Source: Pelotalea chapellei
GTDB taxonomy: Bacteria; Desulfobacterota; Desulfuromonadia; Geobacterales; Pseudopelobacteraceae
NCBI RefSeq assembly: GCF_018531195.1
Contig: NZ_JAHDYS010000004.1
Span: 186,001-250,000, forward strand
Length of the DNA stretch: 64,000 nucleotides
Reading direction: 5' to 3'
The position numbers and the translations under genes were made by a program. The notes beneath the pieces were generated by a model. The model worked only from the letters and a program-made list of their open reading frames with translations, was not told where the DNA came from and made no database searches. The number at the start of each line of letters is the position of its first letter. The stretch's first letter is position 1. Shown here one piece after another: positions 27,011 through 35,902 of the stretch.

Positions 27011-27916
27011 ATGATCATGTCATGCAAAGCGATAGAATTGGACAGTTGCAGTATGGCTGTTGGAACAGGTTGGCTCCCACCGCTGCCTGATCTGCGTGAT
27101 TACAGCACAGCCACCCCCCAGGTCGCTGAACTTGCGAAGAAACTGAAACTGGCCACAAAGCTTCCAAAAGCACCGGCCTCTGTCGATCTGCGAGCATGGT
27201 GTTCCCCGGTGGAAAACCAGGGTTCTCTCGGTTCATGCTCGGCACATGCCGGTATGGGTATCGTGGAGTACTTTGAAAAGCGCGCCTACGGGAAACATTG
27301 TGATGGGTCGCGTCTGTTCCTGTACAAGACCACTCGCAATCTCATGCAAGTAACGGGAGACACGGGAGCCTGGCTGAGAAATGTAATGGCAGCCCTGGCA
27401 ATCTTCGGGGTTGTTCCGGAAAAGTATTGTCCCTATAACATTGCTGCATTCGATACTGAGCCAACAGCATTTCTGTACAGTGTTGCAGATAACTGCGAAG
27501 CTCTGAATTATTTTTGTCACGATCCGCAAGGAGCCAATGTACCGACTGCCGCGGTTCTCAGCAGTGTAAAGAACTATCTGGCTGCAGGTGTCCCGGCCAT
27601 GTTTGGTTTCTGGGGTTTCCCTTCCTTCGATAAAACAGATGTGAAGGGGGGTATTCCCTATCCTGCCCCCAATGAACAGGCCCAATGGGGGCATGCGATT
27701 GTGGCGGTTGGTTACGATGATGCCAAAAAGGTAACCAACACACTAAGCAAAAAACAGACTACAGGGGCACTGCTGATCCGCAACTCCTGGGGAACATCCT
27801 GGGGCGATGCCGGATATGGCTGGCTGCCTTACGACTATGTCCTTAATCGCCTTGCCATTGATTTTTGGTCTCTGCTGTCAATGAAGTGGATAGACACGAA
27901 ACAGTTCGGCCTCTGA
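27011..27916 (+). CDS. Papain-like (C1A) cysteine peptidase
   Basis: A 301-residue protein with the full papain catalytic set: oxyanion Gln70 and nucleophile Cys76 in ENQGSLGSCSAH, His228 in WGHAIVAVGYDD, and Asn258 in IRNSWGTSWGDAGYGW. No signal peptide is evident, and only about 55 residues precede the mature-like domain, so no typical I29 propeptide is present. The ATG at 27011 follows GGAGG. C1A peptidases are uncommon in bacteria; placing one behind a cyclic-dinucleotide riboswitch suggests a role in surface life or matrix processing. The target is unknown. Confidence 0.85.
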   Translation: MIMSCKAIELDSCSMAVGTGWLPPLPDLRDYSTATPQVAELAKKLKLATKLPKAPASVDLRAWCSPVENQGSLGSCSAHAGMGIVEYFEKRAYGKHCDGSRLFLYKTTRNLMQVTGDTGAWLRNVMAALAIFGVVPEKYCPYNIAAFDTEPTAFLYSVADNCEALNYFCHDPQGANVPTAAVLSSVKNYLAAGVPAMFGFWGFPSFDKTDVKGGIPYPAPNEQAQWGHAIVAVGYDDAKKVTNTLSKKQTTGALLIRNSWGTSWGDAGYGWLPYDYVLNRLAIDFWSLLSMKWIDTKQFGL

Positions 27917-27950
27917 GTCAACAGAGTGCCATGCACCGGCACACAAAAAA

Positions 27951-27985
27951 GCCCACCAAGAGGTTGCTCTCTTTGGTGGGCTTTT
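27951..27985 (+). terminator. Bidirectional terminator between protease and galE
   Basis: GCCCACCAA (27951-27959) pairs with TTGGTGGGC (27973-27981). An A-run precedes it and a T-run follows, so it can end both converging transcripts. Confidence 0.85.
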
Positions 27986-28004
27986 TGAAAAAGAAATTGA
28001 ATTT

Positions 28005-28991
28005 CTACCTGGCTGCCAGCGCGCTTTCCCAGCGCCAGGCATCTTCCACAATTGTTCGTAAACTATCAAATCTCGGTTTCCAACCGGTCAGATTGCCGAT
28101 CTTGTCGGCTCGCGCAACCAGCGAGGCCGGATCTCCGGGACGACGCTCCGCCTCCACAGTCTTGAAATCCACCCCACTGACCTCTTTTACCATCTTCAGC
28201 ACTTCGCGGACACTGCTGCCGCGACCATAACCGACGTTCATGGCAGTTGGTTCTCCGCCGGTTTCGAGGTATTTCAGAGCATTCAAATGGGCTGCAGCCA
28301 GATCCTCGATATGGATATAATCGCGAATGCCGGTGCCGTCAGGAGTCGGGTAATCCGTACCATAGATCCCGACGCTCTCACGCATTCCCAATGCTGCCTG
28401 ACAGGCAACCTTTATCAGATGAGTCGCCTCAGGAGTACGCTGTCCCATGCGGGCTTGAGGATCAGCGCCAGCCACATTGAAGTAACGCAGGGCAACATAC
28501 TTCATCCCATGGGCAGCAGATGTATCACGCAACATCCACTCGCTCATCAGCTTTGACGTGCCGTAAGGATTGATGGGTGATAAGGGACTTTCCTCCGCAG
28601 CCACTCCACCATCAGGAAAACCGTAGACCGCCGCAGTGCTGGAAAAGATGAAACGCGCCACACTGTGCTGCACACATGCCTCAAGAAGCCCAAGAGTATT
28701 GCGCGTGTTGTTGCCATAATATTTCAACGGCAGCGATACAGATTCCGGTGCAACGATGGATGCTGCAAAATGCAGCACAGTCGAGAAGGCATGTTTTTGA
28801 AAGGCCGCATCCAGGGTTTCCCGATCCGAAAGATCCCCTTGAATCAGCTCTTCACCATGGACCAGGGCATCGGGGAAGCCGGTGGAAAGGTTGTCGTAGA
28901 CGACTACTGTACGCCCCGCCTCACTTAGTTGACGAACGACATGGCTGCCGATGTACCCGCAGCCGCCGGTAACAAGAATCTTCTCGCTCAT
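28005..28991 (-). CDS. galE: UDP-glucose 4-epimerase
   Basis: A 328-residue short-chain dehydrogenase/reductase with the NAD-binding glycine motif GGCGYIG (9-15) and the catalytic Y143-x3-K147 (YGTSK). It interconverts UDP-glucose and UDP-galactose for polysaccharide and lipopolysaccharide synthesis. The start at 28991 follows AAAGGAG; a longer frame to 29051 runs through the terminator of the preceding gene and is rejected. The neighbouring isomerase-like gene is on the same strand but separated by an intrinsic terminator, so the two are only partly co-transcribed. Confidence 0.92.
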   Translation of the reverse strand: MSEKILVTGGCGYIGSHVVRQLSEAGRTVVVYDNLSTGFPDALVHGEELIQGDLSDRETLDAAFQKHAFSTVLHFAASIVAPESVSLPLKYYGNNTRNTLGLLEACVQHSVARFIFSSTAAVYGFPDGGVAAEESPLSPINPYGTSKLMSEWMLRDTSAAHGMKYVALRYFNVAGADPQARMGQRTPEATHLIKVACQAALGMRESVGIYGTDYPTPDGTGIRDYIHIEDLAAAHLNALKYLETGGEPTAMNVGYGRGSSVREVLKMVKEVSGVDFKTVEAERRPGDPASLVARADKIGNLTGWKPRFDSLRTIVEDAWRWESALAAR

Positions 28992-29004
28992 GTACTCTCC
29001 TTTA

Positions 29005-29039
29005 AAAATAAAAAAGCCACCGTCCGGAAGGGCGGTGGC
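29005..29039 (-). terminator. Terminator between the isomerase-like gene and galE
   Basis: Read leftward, GCCACCG pairs with CGGTGGC (29016-29039) and is followed by a T-rich tract (29005-29015). The tract ends against the galE RBS, so read-through would control galE expression. Confidence 0.75.
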
Positions 29040-29050
29040 TTTGCGCATCA

Positions 29051-29821
29051 CTATTTCAGGTATTTATCTATATTTTTCAGTGCCCGTTCAAGGCGCTCGG
29101 CTGTATGGGCCTCAATGGTTTTTACCGCGTGGGGGGCATAGTGTCCCGCAAGACCAAAAAGCAGATCAAAATCTATAACTCCCTCCCCCAGCGGAAGGTG
29201 TTCATCAGCATCCCCATGATTATCATGGATATGGAATTCCGCGATGTAGGGTCCCAGTTCAGCGAACCATTCCTCCAAGGTAACCTTTGAAAACATGTGC
29301 CAGTGCCCAACATCAAAACAATGGCGGAATGAGGGATCATCAACCGCCTCCAGCAGCCCGCGCAAGGTGGAGGGTTCCTTCTCAAAGATGTTTTCCACTG
29401 CAATGATGCACCCGACACTTTTGGCAGTAGGGAGGAACTCGCGCCAGAAATCGATGCTGTTCTTCAGCCAGGCCATGCGACTGTCGCCGTAACGCAGTTC
29501 ATCATACCCGGGATGAAATACAATTACCCTGGGTTGGAGAATTTCCGCTGCCTTGAACAACTGCTCAAAACGGCGACGGGTAGCATCTCGGATGGTGCCG
29601 TCCAGCGCCCCCGGATTCAGATCAAGAAAAGGGGCGTGAATGGTTGTGGCCAATCCTGCCTCTTTCAGCAGATTTGACTGGGCATCAAGTTTTTCGCAAA
29701 TAAGCGTGTCCAGGGCTTCAGCCGAAAAAAAGATCTCTGGATTAAGCCGATTGTGCAAAATATACTGCAAGTGTTCTGAAAGACGCAGATATGGAACGTG
29801 GACGTGCAAATTGCTAGGCAT
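29051..29821 (-). CDS. Sugar-phosphate isomerase/epimerase-like TIM-barrel protein
   Basis: A 256-residue AP-endonuclease-2/xylose-isomerase-like TIM barrel. Metal-ligand-like residues appear in the expected strands: HAPFLDLNPG, VIVFHPGYDE, AVENIFEKEP, CFDVGHWHMF, EFHIHDNHGDADEH and a late TIEAHT. These enzymes use divalent metal for isomerase, epimerase or hydrolase chemistry; the substrate is not evident. Its start overlaps the end of the K+-channel gene by eight bases, so the two are co-transcribed. Confidence 0.8.
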   Translation of the reverse strand: MPSNLHVHVPYLRLSEHLQYILHNRLNPEIFFSAEALDTLICEKLDAQSNLLKEAGLATTIHAPFLDLNPGALDGTIRDATRRRFEQLFKAAEILQPRVIVFHPGYDELRYGDSRMAWLKNSIDFWREFLPTAKSVGCIIAVENIFEKEPSTLRGLLEAVDDPSFRHCFDVGHWHMFSKVTLEEWFAELGPYIAEFHIHDNHGDADEHLPLGEGVIDFDLLFGLAGHYAPHAVKTIEAHTAERLERALKNIDKYLK

Positions 29822-30866
29822 GAGTGAATTGTTCTTTCCTTTGAAGTTTGGTTAAGTCATCCGTAAGGGGCCGATCAACAAGCCCCTCCAGTTTCAGGAT
29901 TGCCGCGGGTTCTCCCAGCACGATAAGAGTATCTTTCTCTTCGATCATTGCCTCTGAGTGCGGATTAAACACCATTTTCCCATTGGATTTCTTGATGCCG
30001 ATAATGATTACTCCGGTTTCCTTGCGAAATCCGGAGCTAATCAGCGTTTCACCGGCAAATGCAGAATGCGGGGGTATGGTAATTTCTTCCATCTGCAGAT
30101 CAATATGGTCACTCCCTGTTGCGATTTCAATAAAGTCTACCACATTAGGGCGCAAAATCGACTGTGCCATCCTGGTGCCGCCAATAATGTAGGGAGAAAC
30201 CACTTTGTTGGCCCCTGCCCGTTTTAATTTGATGTCCGAACCTTCTTCACCTGAACGTGCCAGGATATAAAGGTCGGGGTTGAGTCCACGAGCGGTCAGG
30301 GTGATATAGACATTTTCAGTGTCCGAAGTAACTACCGAGATCAACCCCTTTGCCCGCTTGATACCTGCCTTAAGCAATGTCTCGTCAAGGGTGGCATCAC
30401 CCTTCATATGAAGGTATCCTTCGTCTTCCAATCTCCCTGTAGTTTCAACGTCTTTTTCAACAACAACAAACCCAAGTTTATTCGCTGAAAATTCCCTGCA
30501 GATCAGTGAACCTATCCTGCCATACCCACAAATGATGTAGTGACCATTAAGCTTTTCAATCATTTTATCCAATTTCTTCCTCCCCATCACCCGCTGAATC
30601 TGACCTTCAAACATGATCTGTGCCAAGCTGCCCACGATGTAACCAATTACGCTGACTCCAACTACAATCAGCATCATCGTGAATATTTTTCCGCCGTCGG
30701 AGAGATCATGGATTTCCTTAAAACCAACGGTTCCAAGGGTGATGACGGTCATGTAGAGGGCATCAAGAAATCTCCAATGCTCAATAAAAACAAATCCGAT
30801 ACTGCCGGCTGAAACCAGCAGCATCAGGACCGCCATAGAAATTTTCAAATGTCTGACTGGATCCAT
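29814..30866 (-). CDS. Two-helix potassium channel with RCK (TrkA-N/TrkA-C) domains
   Basis: A 350-residue channel subunit. Two membrane helices (about 9-28 and 60-82) flank a pore helix and filter. An RCK/TrkA-N Rossmann domain (GYGRIG near 113) and a TrkA-C domain (about 255-335) follow. The overall plan is that of MthK/GsuK-type channels gated by a cytosolic ligand ring. The filter reads T46-V-G-F followed by K50-E, where most K+ channels have TVGYGD; Phe for Tyr is tolerated in the family, but the Lys at the outer mouth is unusual. The gene leads an operon with the TIM-barrel protein. Confidence 0.85.
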   Translation of the reverse strand: MDPVRHLKISMAVLMLLVSAGSIGFVFIEHWRFLDALYMTVITLGTVGFKEIHDLSDGGKIFTMMLIVVGVSVIGYIVGSLAQIMFEGQIQRVMGRKKLDKMIEKLNGHYIICGYGRIGSLICREFSANKLGFVVVEKDVETTGRLEDEGYLHMKGDATLDETLLKAGIKRAKGLISVVTSDTENVYITLTARGLNPDLYILARSGEEGSDIKLKRAGANKVVSPYIIGGTRMAQSILRPNVVDFIEIATGSDHIDLQMEEITIPPHSAFAGETLISSGFRKETGVIIIGIKKSNGKMVFNPHSEAMIEEKDTLIVLGEPAAILKLEGLVDRPLTDDLTKLQRKEQFTHA

Positions 30867-31035
30867 GTTTACCCATCCCGCAAAGTGCCCGCAGATTACC
30901 TGTTGAAGCCATAAATTTCAAGGCTTGTTTGCCATTCTACCTCCGGCTCCCAACCAGATCCTCAGCTGTGTTTTAAAAAACCGATCAATACCTCTGGGGA
31001 GATGTATAAAAATGTTAAAATCTAAAAGGTTAGAG

Positions 31036-31063
31036 TTGACAAAAGTTGCATACTGTATACAAT
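31036..31063 (+). promoter_or_regulatory. Sigma-70 promoter with overlapping palindromic operator (GntR-selA operon)
   Basis: TTGACA (31036-31041) and TACAAT (31058-31063) are 16 bp apart. A 17-bp near-palindrome, TTGCATACTGTATACAA (31046-31062), covers the spacer and -10 region. FCD-type GntR repressors bind such sites, and the first gene of the operon encodes one, so autorepression is likely. Confidence 0.7.
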
Positions 31064-31093
31064 GGGCCAAATTTTTTGGAGCGGAGTCCCAGA

Positions 31094-31819
31094 ATGAAAA
31101 AACCGATGGAAAAACATCTGACACTGCGTGAAAAAATCCTCGAAAACATACGGGATGCAATCATTTCCGGATCGCTCAAAGCAGGCAGCCGTGTATCTGA
31201 ACCGGAGCTGGCCGAACGCTACGGCATCAGCCGAACTCCCATTCGAGAAGCCTTTCGCCAGCTTGAGTCAGAAGGCTACCTGACGGTTATTCCTCGACGG
31301 GGAGCTGTAGTGAGCGAATTCAACCAGAAGGATGTGGAAGAATTCTATGCTATCAAGGCCATTCTGGAAGGTTACGCGGCCCGCTGTGCATGCGACAAGC
31401 TGACCAACAAAGAACTTGACCGACTCCAGGCCATCAATAATCGTCTTGCTGATTTGGCAAGCCATAATGACGTCAAAACCTTTTTTAAGATCCACAACGA
31501 TTTCCATGATCTTTTCATTAAAGCAGCTGACAATGAAAAACTTCGGGAACTGATTACCAGCGTGGTTAATCGTTTTCAGCGCCTGCGGCTGATGTCACTC
31601 AGCCTGCCCGAAAGAATGACGATATCCGTACAGGAACATGAAAAAATAATTGAGGCCTTTCGTCGCCGAGATGCGGCAACTGCCGAGGCGCTAGTCCGCC
31701 TGAATGCCGAATATGGCGGCCGGGTTCTGGTGGATGGACGTACACCGACGGCACTGCCCGCCCAGGCAGGCGACAAAGCGGTCAGCCCTCAACTGGTCGG
31801 TCAGGGGTGGCTGCACTGA
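31094..31819 (+). CDS. GntR-family regulator (FCD subfamily)
   Basis: A 241-residue regulator with an N-terminal winged helix (10-75; pattern LAERYGISRTPIREAFRQLESEGYL) and a helical FCD ligand-binding domain (about 85-215) that normally binds carboxylates with a metal ion. The ATG at 31094 follows GGAG; the longer open frame would extend over the promoter. It heads an operon with selA, ispD and a REC-kinase; selA starts inside its last codons. A GntR repressor linked to selenium-transferase expression is not standard, and the effector is unknown. Confidence 0.88.
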   Translation: MKKPMEKHLTLREKILENIRDAIISGSLKAGSRVSEPELAERYGISRTPIREAFRQLESEGYLTVIPRRGAVVSEFNQKDVEEFYAIKAILEGYAARCACDKLTNKELDRLQAINNRLADLASHNDVKTFFKIHNDFHDLFIKAADNEKLRELITSVVNRFQRLRLMSLSLPERMTISVQEHEKIIEAFRRRDAATAEALVRLNAEYGGRVLVDGRTPTALPAQAGDKAVSPQLVGQGWLH

Positions 31820-33228
31820 ATCTGAAAACCTTAAAAGACATCCCTAAAGTAGATCGATTACTGGAATGGCCTGAAATGGCGCTCCTGCTGGCTGACCATC
31901 CGCGATCAGAAGTACTCAAGGCGGTGCGCACTACCCTGGACCACCTCAGAGAGCAGCTCCTCAATGGCAAGGAAGGTGCGCAGACCGGTCGTACCGCGCT
32001 AATTGCAGCAATAGGTTTGCAGCTTGAGCAGCGCAGCGCACAGAGTCTCAAACGAGTGATCAACGCAACCGGCGTTGTGGTCCATACCAATCTGGGACGA
32101 GCCCCGCTGGCCCGTGCAGCCGAGATTGCTGTCGAGTCTGTCTCACCGGGCTACTGCAATCTGGAATACGATCTGGAAAGCGGCAATCGCGGTCGCCGCA
32201 ACTCCCATGTGGAGGGACTGATCTGCGAATTAACCGGGGCGGAGTCAGCTCTGGTTGTTAACAATAATGCCGCTGCCGTAATTCTGGCTCTCTCTTCACT
32301 TGCCGGCAACCGCGAGGTAATCCTCTCCAGAGGCGAACTGGTCGAAATCGGCGGTTCCTTCCGCATCCCCGATGTAATGCGCCAAAGCGGAGCCACTCTG
32401 GTAGAGGTCGGCACAACCAATCGCACTCACCCCCGAGATTTTCAAAGCGCCATTACCGCCAACACTGCACTCCTCCTCAAGGTCCATACCAGCAATTTTG
32501 CGGTGGTCGGCTTCACTGCGGAAACAACGATTTCCGACATGGCCGGCATTGGCCAGAAAGAGGGAATTCCTGTGATGCTGGACGCCGGAAGCGGTTGCCT
32601 GGTAGATCTCAGCCCCTATGACATTCATGGTGAACCAACCATTCGGCAATATTTGCAAGATGGCGCCGATGTAGTTACCTTCAGCGGCGACAAGCTCCTT
32701 GGCGGACCACAGGCCGGTATCATTGCCGGCAAAAAGCATCTGGTGGACCCGATGAAACAGCACCCACTGCTGCGCGCCTTCCGCATGGACAAATTATCCC
32801 TTGCTGCCCTGGAAGCAACACTGCGGCTCTATCGCGACGAGCGCCGTGCACTGCAGGAAATCCCTGTCCTGCGAATGCTGACCATGTCAGCCGCAGAGCT
32901 GTCCCGGCGCGCAGAGACCATCCGCCGCAAACTCAGGCAATCCCTCCCTCCGACAGTATCGCTCACCAAACATCAGGGAGAATCCAGTGCAGGGGGCGGT
33001 TCTTTCCCGCTACTCCAGCTAAAAACGACCCTTCTTGAAGTAACCATCGCCGACAACTCTCCCCAGAGAGTTGAAACTGCATTAAGGCGGGCATCCACTC
33101 CGGTGATCGGCCGGATCCACAAAGGCCAATTCCTCCTGGATGTGCGCACCATCATGGATCAGGACATCCCTGCACTGGCCCAGTCTCTGACAGAAGCAGC
33201 CGGTTCTCTGGCTACGGAGCATCCATGA
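31807..33228 (+). CDS. selA: L-seryl-tRNA(Sec) selenium transferase
   Basis: A 473-residue PLP enzyme that converts Ser-tRNA(Sec) to Sec-tRNA(Sec) with selenophosphate. The PLP lysine is K296 in [14 protein letters not shown]. The glycine-rich motif [16 protein letters not shown] is typical of SelA. The GTG start at 31807 overlaps the end of the GntR gene by 13 bases. Its presence shows that the organism makes selenoproteins, which supports reading the UGA in arsS at 56973 as Sec. The ispD start overlaps its stop. Confidence 0.93.
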   Translation: MAALNLKTLKDIPKVDRLLEWPEMALLLADHPRSEVLKAVRTTLDHLREQLLNGKEGAQTGRTALIAAIGLQLEQRSAQSLKRVINATGVVVHTNLGRAPLARAAEIAVESVSPGYCNLEYDLESGNRGRRNSHVEGLICELTGAESALVVNNNAAAVILALSSLAGNREVILSRGELVEIGGSFRIPDVMRQSGATLVEVGTTNRTHPRDFQSAITANTALLLKVHTSNFAVVGFTAETTISDMAGIGQKEGIPVMLDAGSGCLVDLSPYDIHGEPTIRQYLQDGADVVTFSGDKLLGGPQAGIIAGKKHLVDPMKQHPLLRAFRMDKLSLAALEATLRLYRDERRALQEIPVLRMLTMSAAELSRRAETIRRKLRQSLPPTVSLTKHQGESSAGGGSFPLLQLKTTLLEVTIADNSPQRVETALRRASTPVIGRIHKGQFLLDVRTIMDQDIPALAQSLTEAAGSLATEHP

Positions 33229-33947
33229 ACGCAGTAAAAGCATTTGCACTGATCCCTGCAGCAGGCATGGGCAAACGCATGGGTGCGTCGATCAACAAGC
33301 AGTACCTGTTGCTGGACGGACGCCCCATCCTGGCCCACACACTTTCGGTCTTTGAAAAGTGTCCTTTGATCACTGGCATTTGCCTGGTCACACCCGCCGA
33401 TGAGATCCCCTATTGCAGGGAAGAGGTAGTGAAGGCTGGCAACTTCAGCAAGGTAATCGAAATAGTACCAGGGGGTAAAGAGCGACAAAACTCAGTGATG
33501 AACGGCCTGGTTGCTCTTGAGCGCCATGCTTCGGCTGGCGATGTCATCCTCATACATGATGGTGTTCGGCCGTTTATCTCCGCTGATCTGCTGCAACAGT
33601 CGATTGATGTTGCCCGTTCCAATGACGGGGCGCTGGTGGCCGTACCTGCCAAGGACACCATTAAAACCGTCATAAACGGCATCGTTGTCGACACTCCTGC
33701 AAGAGAAACCCTCTGGCAGGCCCAGACTCCGCAATCCTTCCGCTTCAGCGTCATACATGAGGCCCATCGCAAAGCTGAACTGGATTGTTTCCTCGGCACT
33801 GATGATGCTTCCCTGGTCGAGCGGAGTAGTGGTAAAGTACGTATAGTTCGGGGCGATTACCACAACATCAAGATCACAACTCCCGAAGATCTGGTTCTGG
33901 CTGAAGCATTTCTGGCCGCACAGGTTCAAAATGGAGCACCTTCATGA
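33225..33947 (+). CDS. ispD: 2-C-methyl-D-erythritol 4-phosphate cytidylyltransferase
   Basis: A 240-residue nucleotidyltransferase of the MEP isoprenoid pathway, making CDP-ME from MEP and CTP. The CTP-binding loop [10 protein letters not shown] (11-20) with [10 protein letters not shown] and the segment LIHDGVRPF are family hallmarks. Start and stop both overlap neighbours by ATGA, so it is tightly coupled to selA and to the REC-kinase gene. In many genomes ispF follows; here a signalling gene follows instead. Confidence 0.93.
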   Translation: MNAVKAFALIPAAGMGKRMGASINKQYLLLDGRPILAHTLSVFEKCPLITGICLVTPADEIPYCREEVVKAGNFSKVIEIVPGGKERQNSVMNGLVALERHASAGDVILIHDGVRPFISADLLQQSIDVARSNDGALVAVPAKDTIKTVINGIVVDTPARETLWQAQTPQSFRFSVIHEAHRKAELDCFLGTDDASLVERSSGKVRIVRGDYHNIKITTPEDLVLAEAFLAAQVQNGAPS

Positions 33948-35107
33948 AAACTCCTGTCAAGATTCTTATCACCGATGACGAAGCAGATATCGCCCTGATT
34001 CTCAAACTGCATCTTGAAGATCAGGGATACGAAACCGCCTGGGCAAAAGACGGTGAAACCTGCCTGGCAATGCTGGCGAAAGATACTTATTCGCTGTTGC
34101 TGCTGGACATCAGAATGCCAGGGATGAGCGGCGTCGAGGTTCTGGAAAAAACCCGCCAATCAGGCTGCGATACTGCAGTCGTGATGATGACTGCCCACGG
34201 TAGTGAAAGCCTGGCTGTTGATTGCATGAAAAAGGGTGCGCAGGATTATGTTGCTAAACCCTTTGATCTGAACGATTTACTTCAACGCGTGGAACGGGCC
34301 GTTGAAAACCGGATCACATTGCTGGAAAAACAACGCCTTGAGCAGGAAAAAGATGATTTCGTTTCCATGCTTTCCCACGACCTGAAGAATCCAATCACCG
34401 CTGTCATCGGCTCAATTGACATCATGAGAGAAGGACGCTTGGGCGCAATCAACCCGGAACAGGCCGAGTACCTTCAATCAGCAATTGATAGTTGCAACGA
34501 AGTGGTATCGATGATTGACAACCTTCTGGACATTCATCGCTTCGAAGCGGGAAGAATGCCGATGAAGATCCGGCCTGAGAATATTCACGAAATAATATCT
34601 TCGTTGACTGGCCGACTGACCATGCTGGCACAGCGTGAAGAAGTCAAGCTGACTGTGCAATTAGGCTCTGATCTGCCGACCATGGATGTGGATCGCCGCG
34701 CCCTTACACGAGTCATCGGCAATTTATTAGGCAACGCATTCAAGTTCACGCCCGTGGATGGTGAAGTCAAACTCTCCTGTCATACCATCAGCAGCAGCTC
34801 TGTTGAAGAGCTGGAGATCCCTCCCTATGCGATCAGTCAATCACCGACTTTGCTGGACTCTGATCGTCTCCTCTGCCTGAGTGTCAAGGACACCGGCAGC
34901 GGCATTCCTGAAGAAGACCTGGAAAGTATTTTTGATCGCTTCGTACAGTCAAGGCAGAGTTCACGTGCACAAGGCGGAGCTGGACTTGGCCTTGCTTTCT
35001 GCAAGCTGGCCGTACAGAACCTTGGCGGAATAATCTGGGTTAAAAGCGCCATCGGATCCGGAAGCGAATTCATGATCCTGCTTCCCTGCAAAGAATTCCA
35101 AGCATAA
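33944..35107 (+). CDS. Response regulator-histidine kinase (REC-HisKA-HATPase)
   Basis: A 387-residue cytosolic protein. An N-terminal receiver with Asp55 ([13 protein letters not shown]) is followed by a HisKA domain with His145 ([13 protein letters not shown]) and an HATPase domain ([20 protein letters not shown]). The receiver-first order means it is probably phosphorylated by another kinase and then controls its own kinase activity. No membrane segment is present. It is coupled to ispD by ATGA. Its partners are not visible nearby. Confidence 0.88.
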   Translation: MKTPVKILITDDEADIALILKLHLEDQGYETAWAKDGETCLAMLAKDTYSLLLLDIRMPGMSGVEVLEKTRQSGCDTAVVMMTAHGSESLAVDCMKKGAQDYVAKPFDLNDLLQRVERAVENRITLLEKQRLEQEKDDFVSMLSHDLKNPITAVIGSIDIMREGRLGAINPEQAEYLQSAIDSCNEVVSMIDNLLDIHRFEAGRMPMKIRPENIHEIISSLTGRLTMLAQREEVKLTVQLGSDLPTMDVDRRALTRVIGNLLGNAFKFTPVDGEVKLSCHTISSSSVEELEIPPYAISQSPTLLDSDRLLCLSVKDTGSGIPEEDLESIFDRFVQSRQSSRAQGGAGLGLAFCKLAVQNLGGIIWVKSAIGSGSEFMILLPCKEFQA

Positions 35108-35128
35108 CCGCACACGAAAGAAAAACTC

Positions 35129-35614
35129 ATGCCGACCTACAAGCAGCTTTACTTTTGCACTATCGCAACACTCCTGTTTCTCGCCACCGCATTGCCTGCT
35201 GCCGCTCTGGATTTCAGCAAAGCGGTGACTGTCGGTTCCGGGCCAAAGACTGTGGTTGAGTTTACCGATCCTGACTGCCCCTTCTGTCGCCAGGCCTCCC
35301 TTTATTTTGATAAGCGGCCTGACGTTACGCGCCAGGTTTTCTTCTATCCCCTGCCCCGTCACCCCAAGGCAAAAGAAAAGGTGCAGTTCATCCTTTCCCA
35401 GAAAGACAAGGCCAGTGCCTATCACCAGGTAATGTCAGGAAGCATGGATGGAGTACAGAAGTTTGATGCTTCTCCAGATGGAATAAAATTGCAGGGTGCG
35501 CAAATGGAAATTGCCAAAAAGGCCGGAGTGCGTTCCACACCGACCTTCATGATCTCAGGCAGAATTATAGAGGGATTGGACTTGAAGAAGATTGAGGAAG
35601 CTTTGGGAAAATAA
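35129..35614 (+). CDS. Periplasmic DsbC/DsbG-like thioredoxin-fold protein
   Basis: A 161-residue secreted protein with a signal peptide (1-26, ending PAAA). It is a stand-alone thioredoxin fold with C50-P-F-C53 and the cis-Pro loop STPTFMISG. It matches the catalytic domain of DsbC/DsbG without their dimerisation domain. It would isomerise or reduce periplasmic disulfides, perhaps during cytochrome c maturation. It follows the REC-kinase gene by 21 bp and may end that operon. A MITE-like repeat fills the gap to the convergent flxA gene. Confidence 0.8.
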   Translation: MPTYKQLYFCTIATLLFLATALPAAALDFSKAVTVGSGPKTVVEFTDPDCPFCRQASLYFDKRPDVTRQVFFYPLPRHPKAKEKVQFILSQKDKASAYHQVMSGSMDGVQKFDASPDGIKLQGAQMEIAKKAGVRSTPTFMISGRIIEGLDLKKIEEALGK

Positions 35615-35697
35615 ACATAAGCACGGCTATTCAGATCTCTCCGCTTTACCGCCTCCCAGTATCTTTCACGATTTAACCTTTAACAAGCTGTTGAAAA

Positions 35698-35900
35698 ACT
35701 CAGGTTGTTCAAAAATAGTCAGATCGTCGCCCCCGGAGAAAGCCCCGCGGAGCCCAGCCCTCTCTCTATCTCTCCCCCAGAGGGGGGAGAACATGCATTG
35801 CCCTTTCCCTCTGGGAGAGGGATTGGGTGAGGGTCTGCAGCGCTACGCCGCACAAGGCGGATTTCGAGGACGGCGGCGAGATGGCTGTTTTTCAACGACC
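35698..35900 (+). repeat. MITE-like intergenic repeat, copy 2
   Basis: It shares its first 55 bp and last 63 bp (35838-35900, three mismatches) with the copy at 2527-2735, including the imperfect 24-bp terminal inverted repeats. The middle is different and holds other palindromes (CTCCCCCAGAGGGGGGAG). It lies between the convergent dsbC-like and flxA genes, ending two bases from the flxA stop. Confidence 0.8.
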
Positions 35901-35902
35901 TG

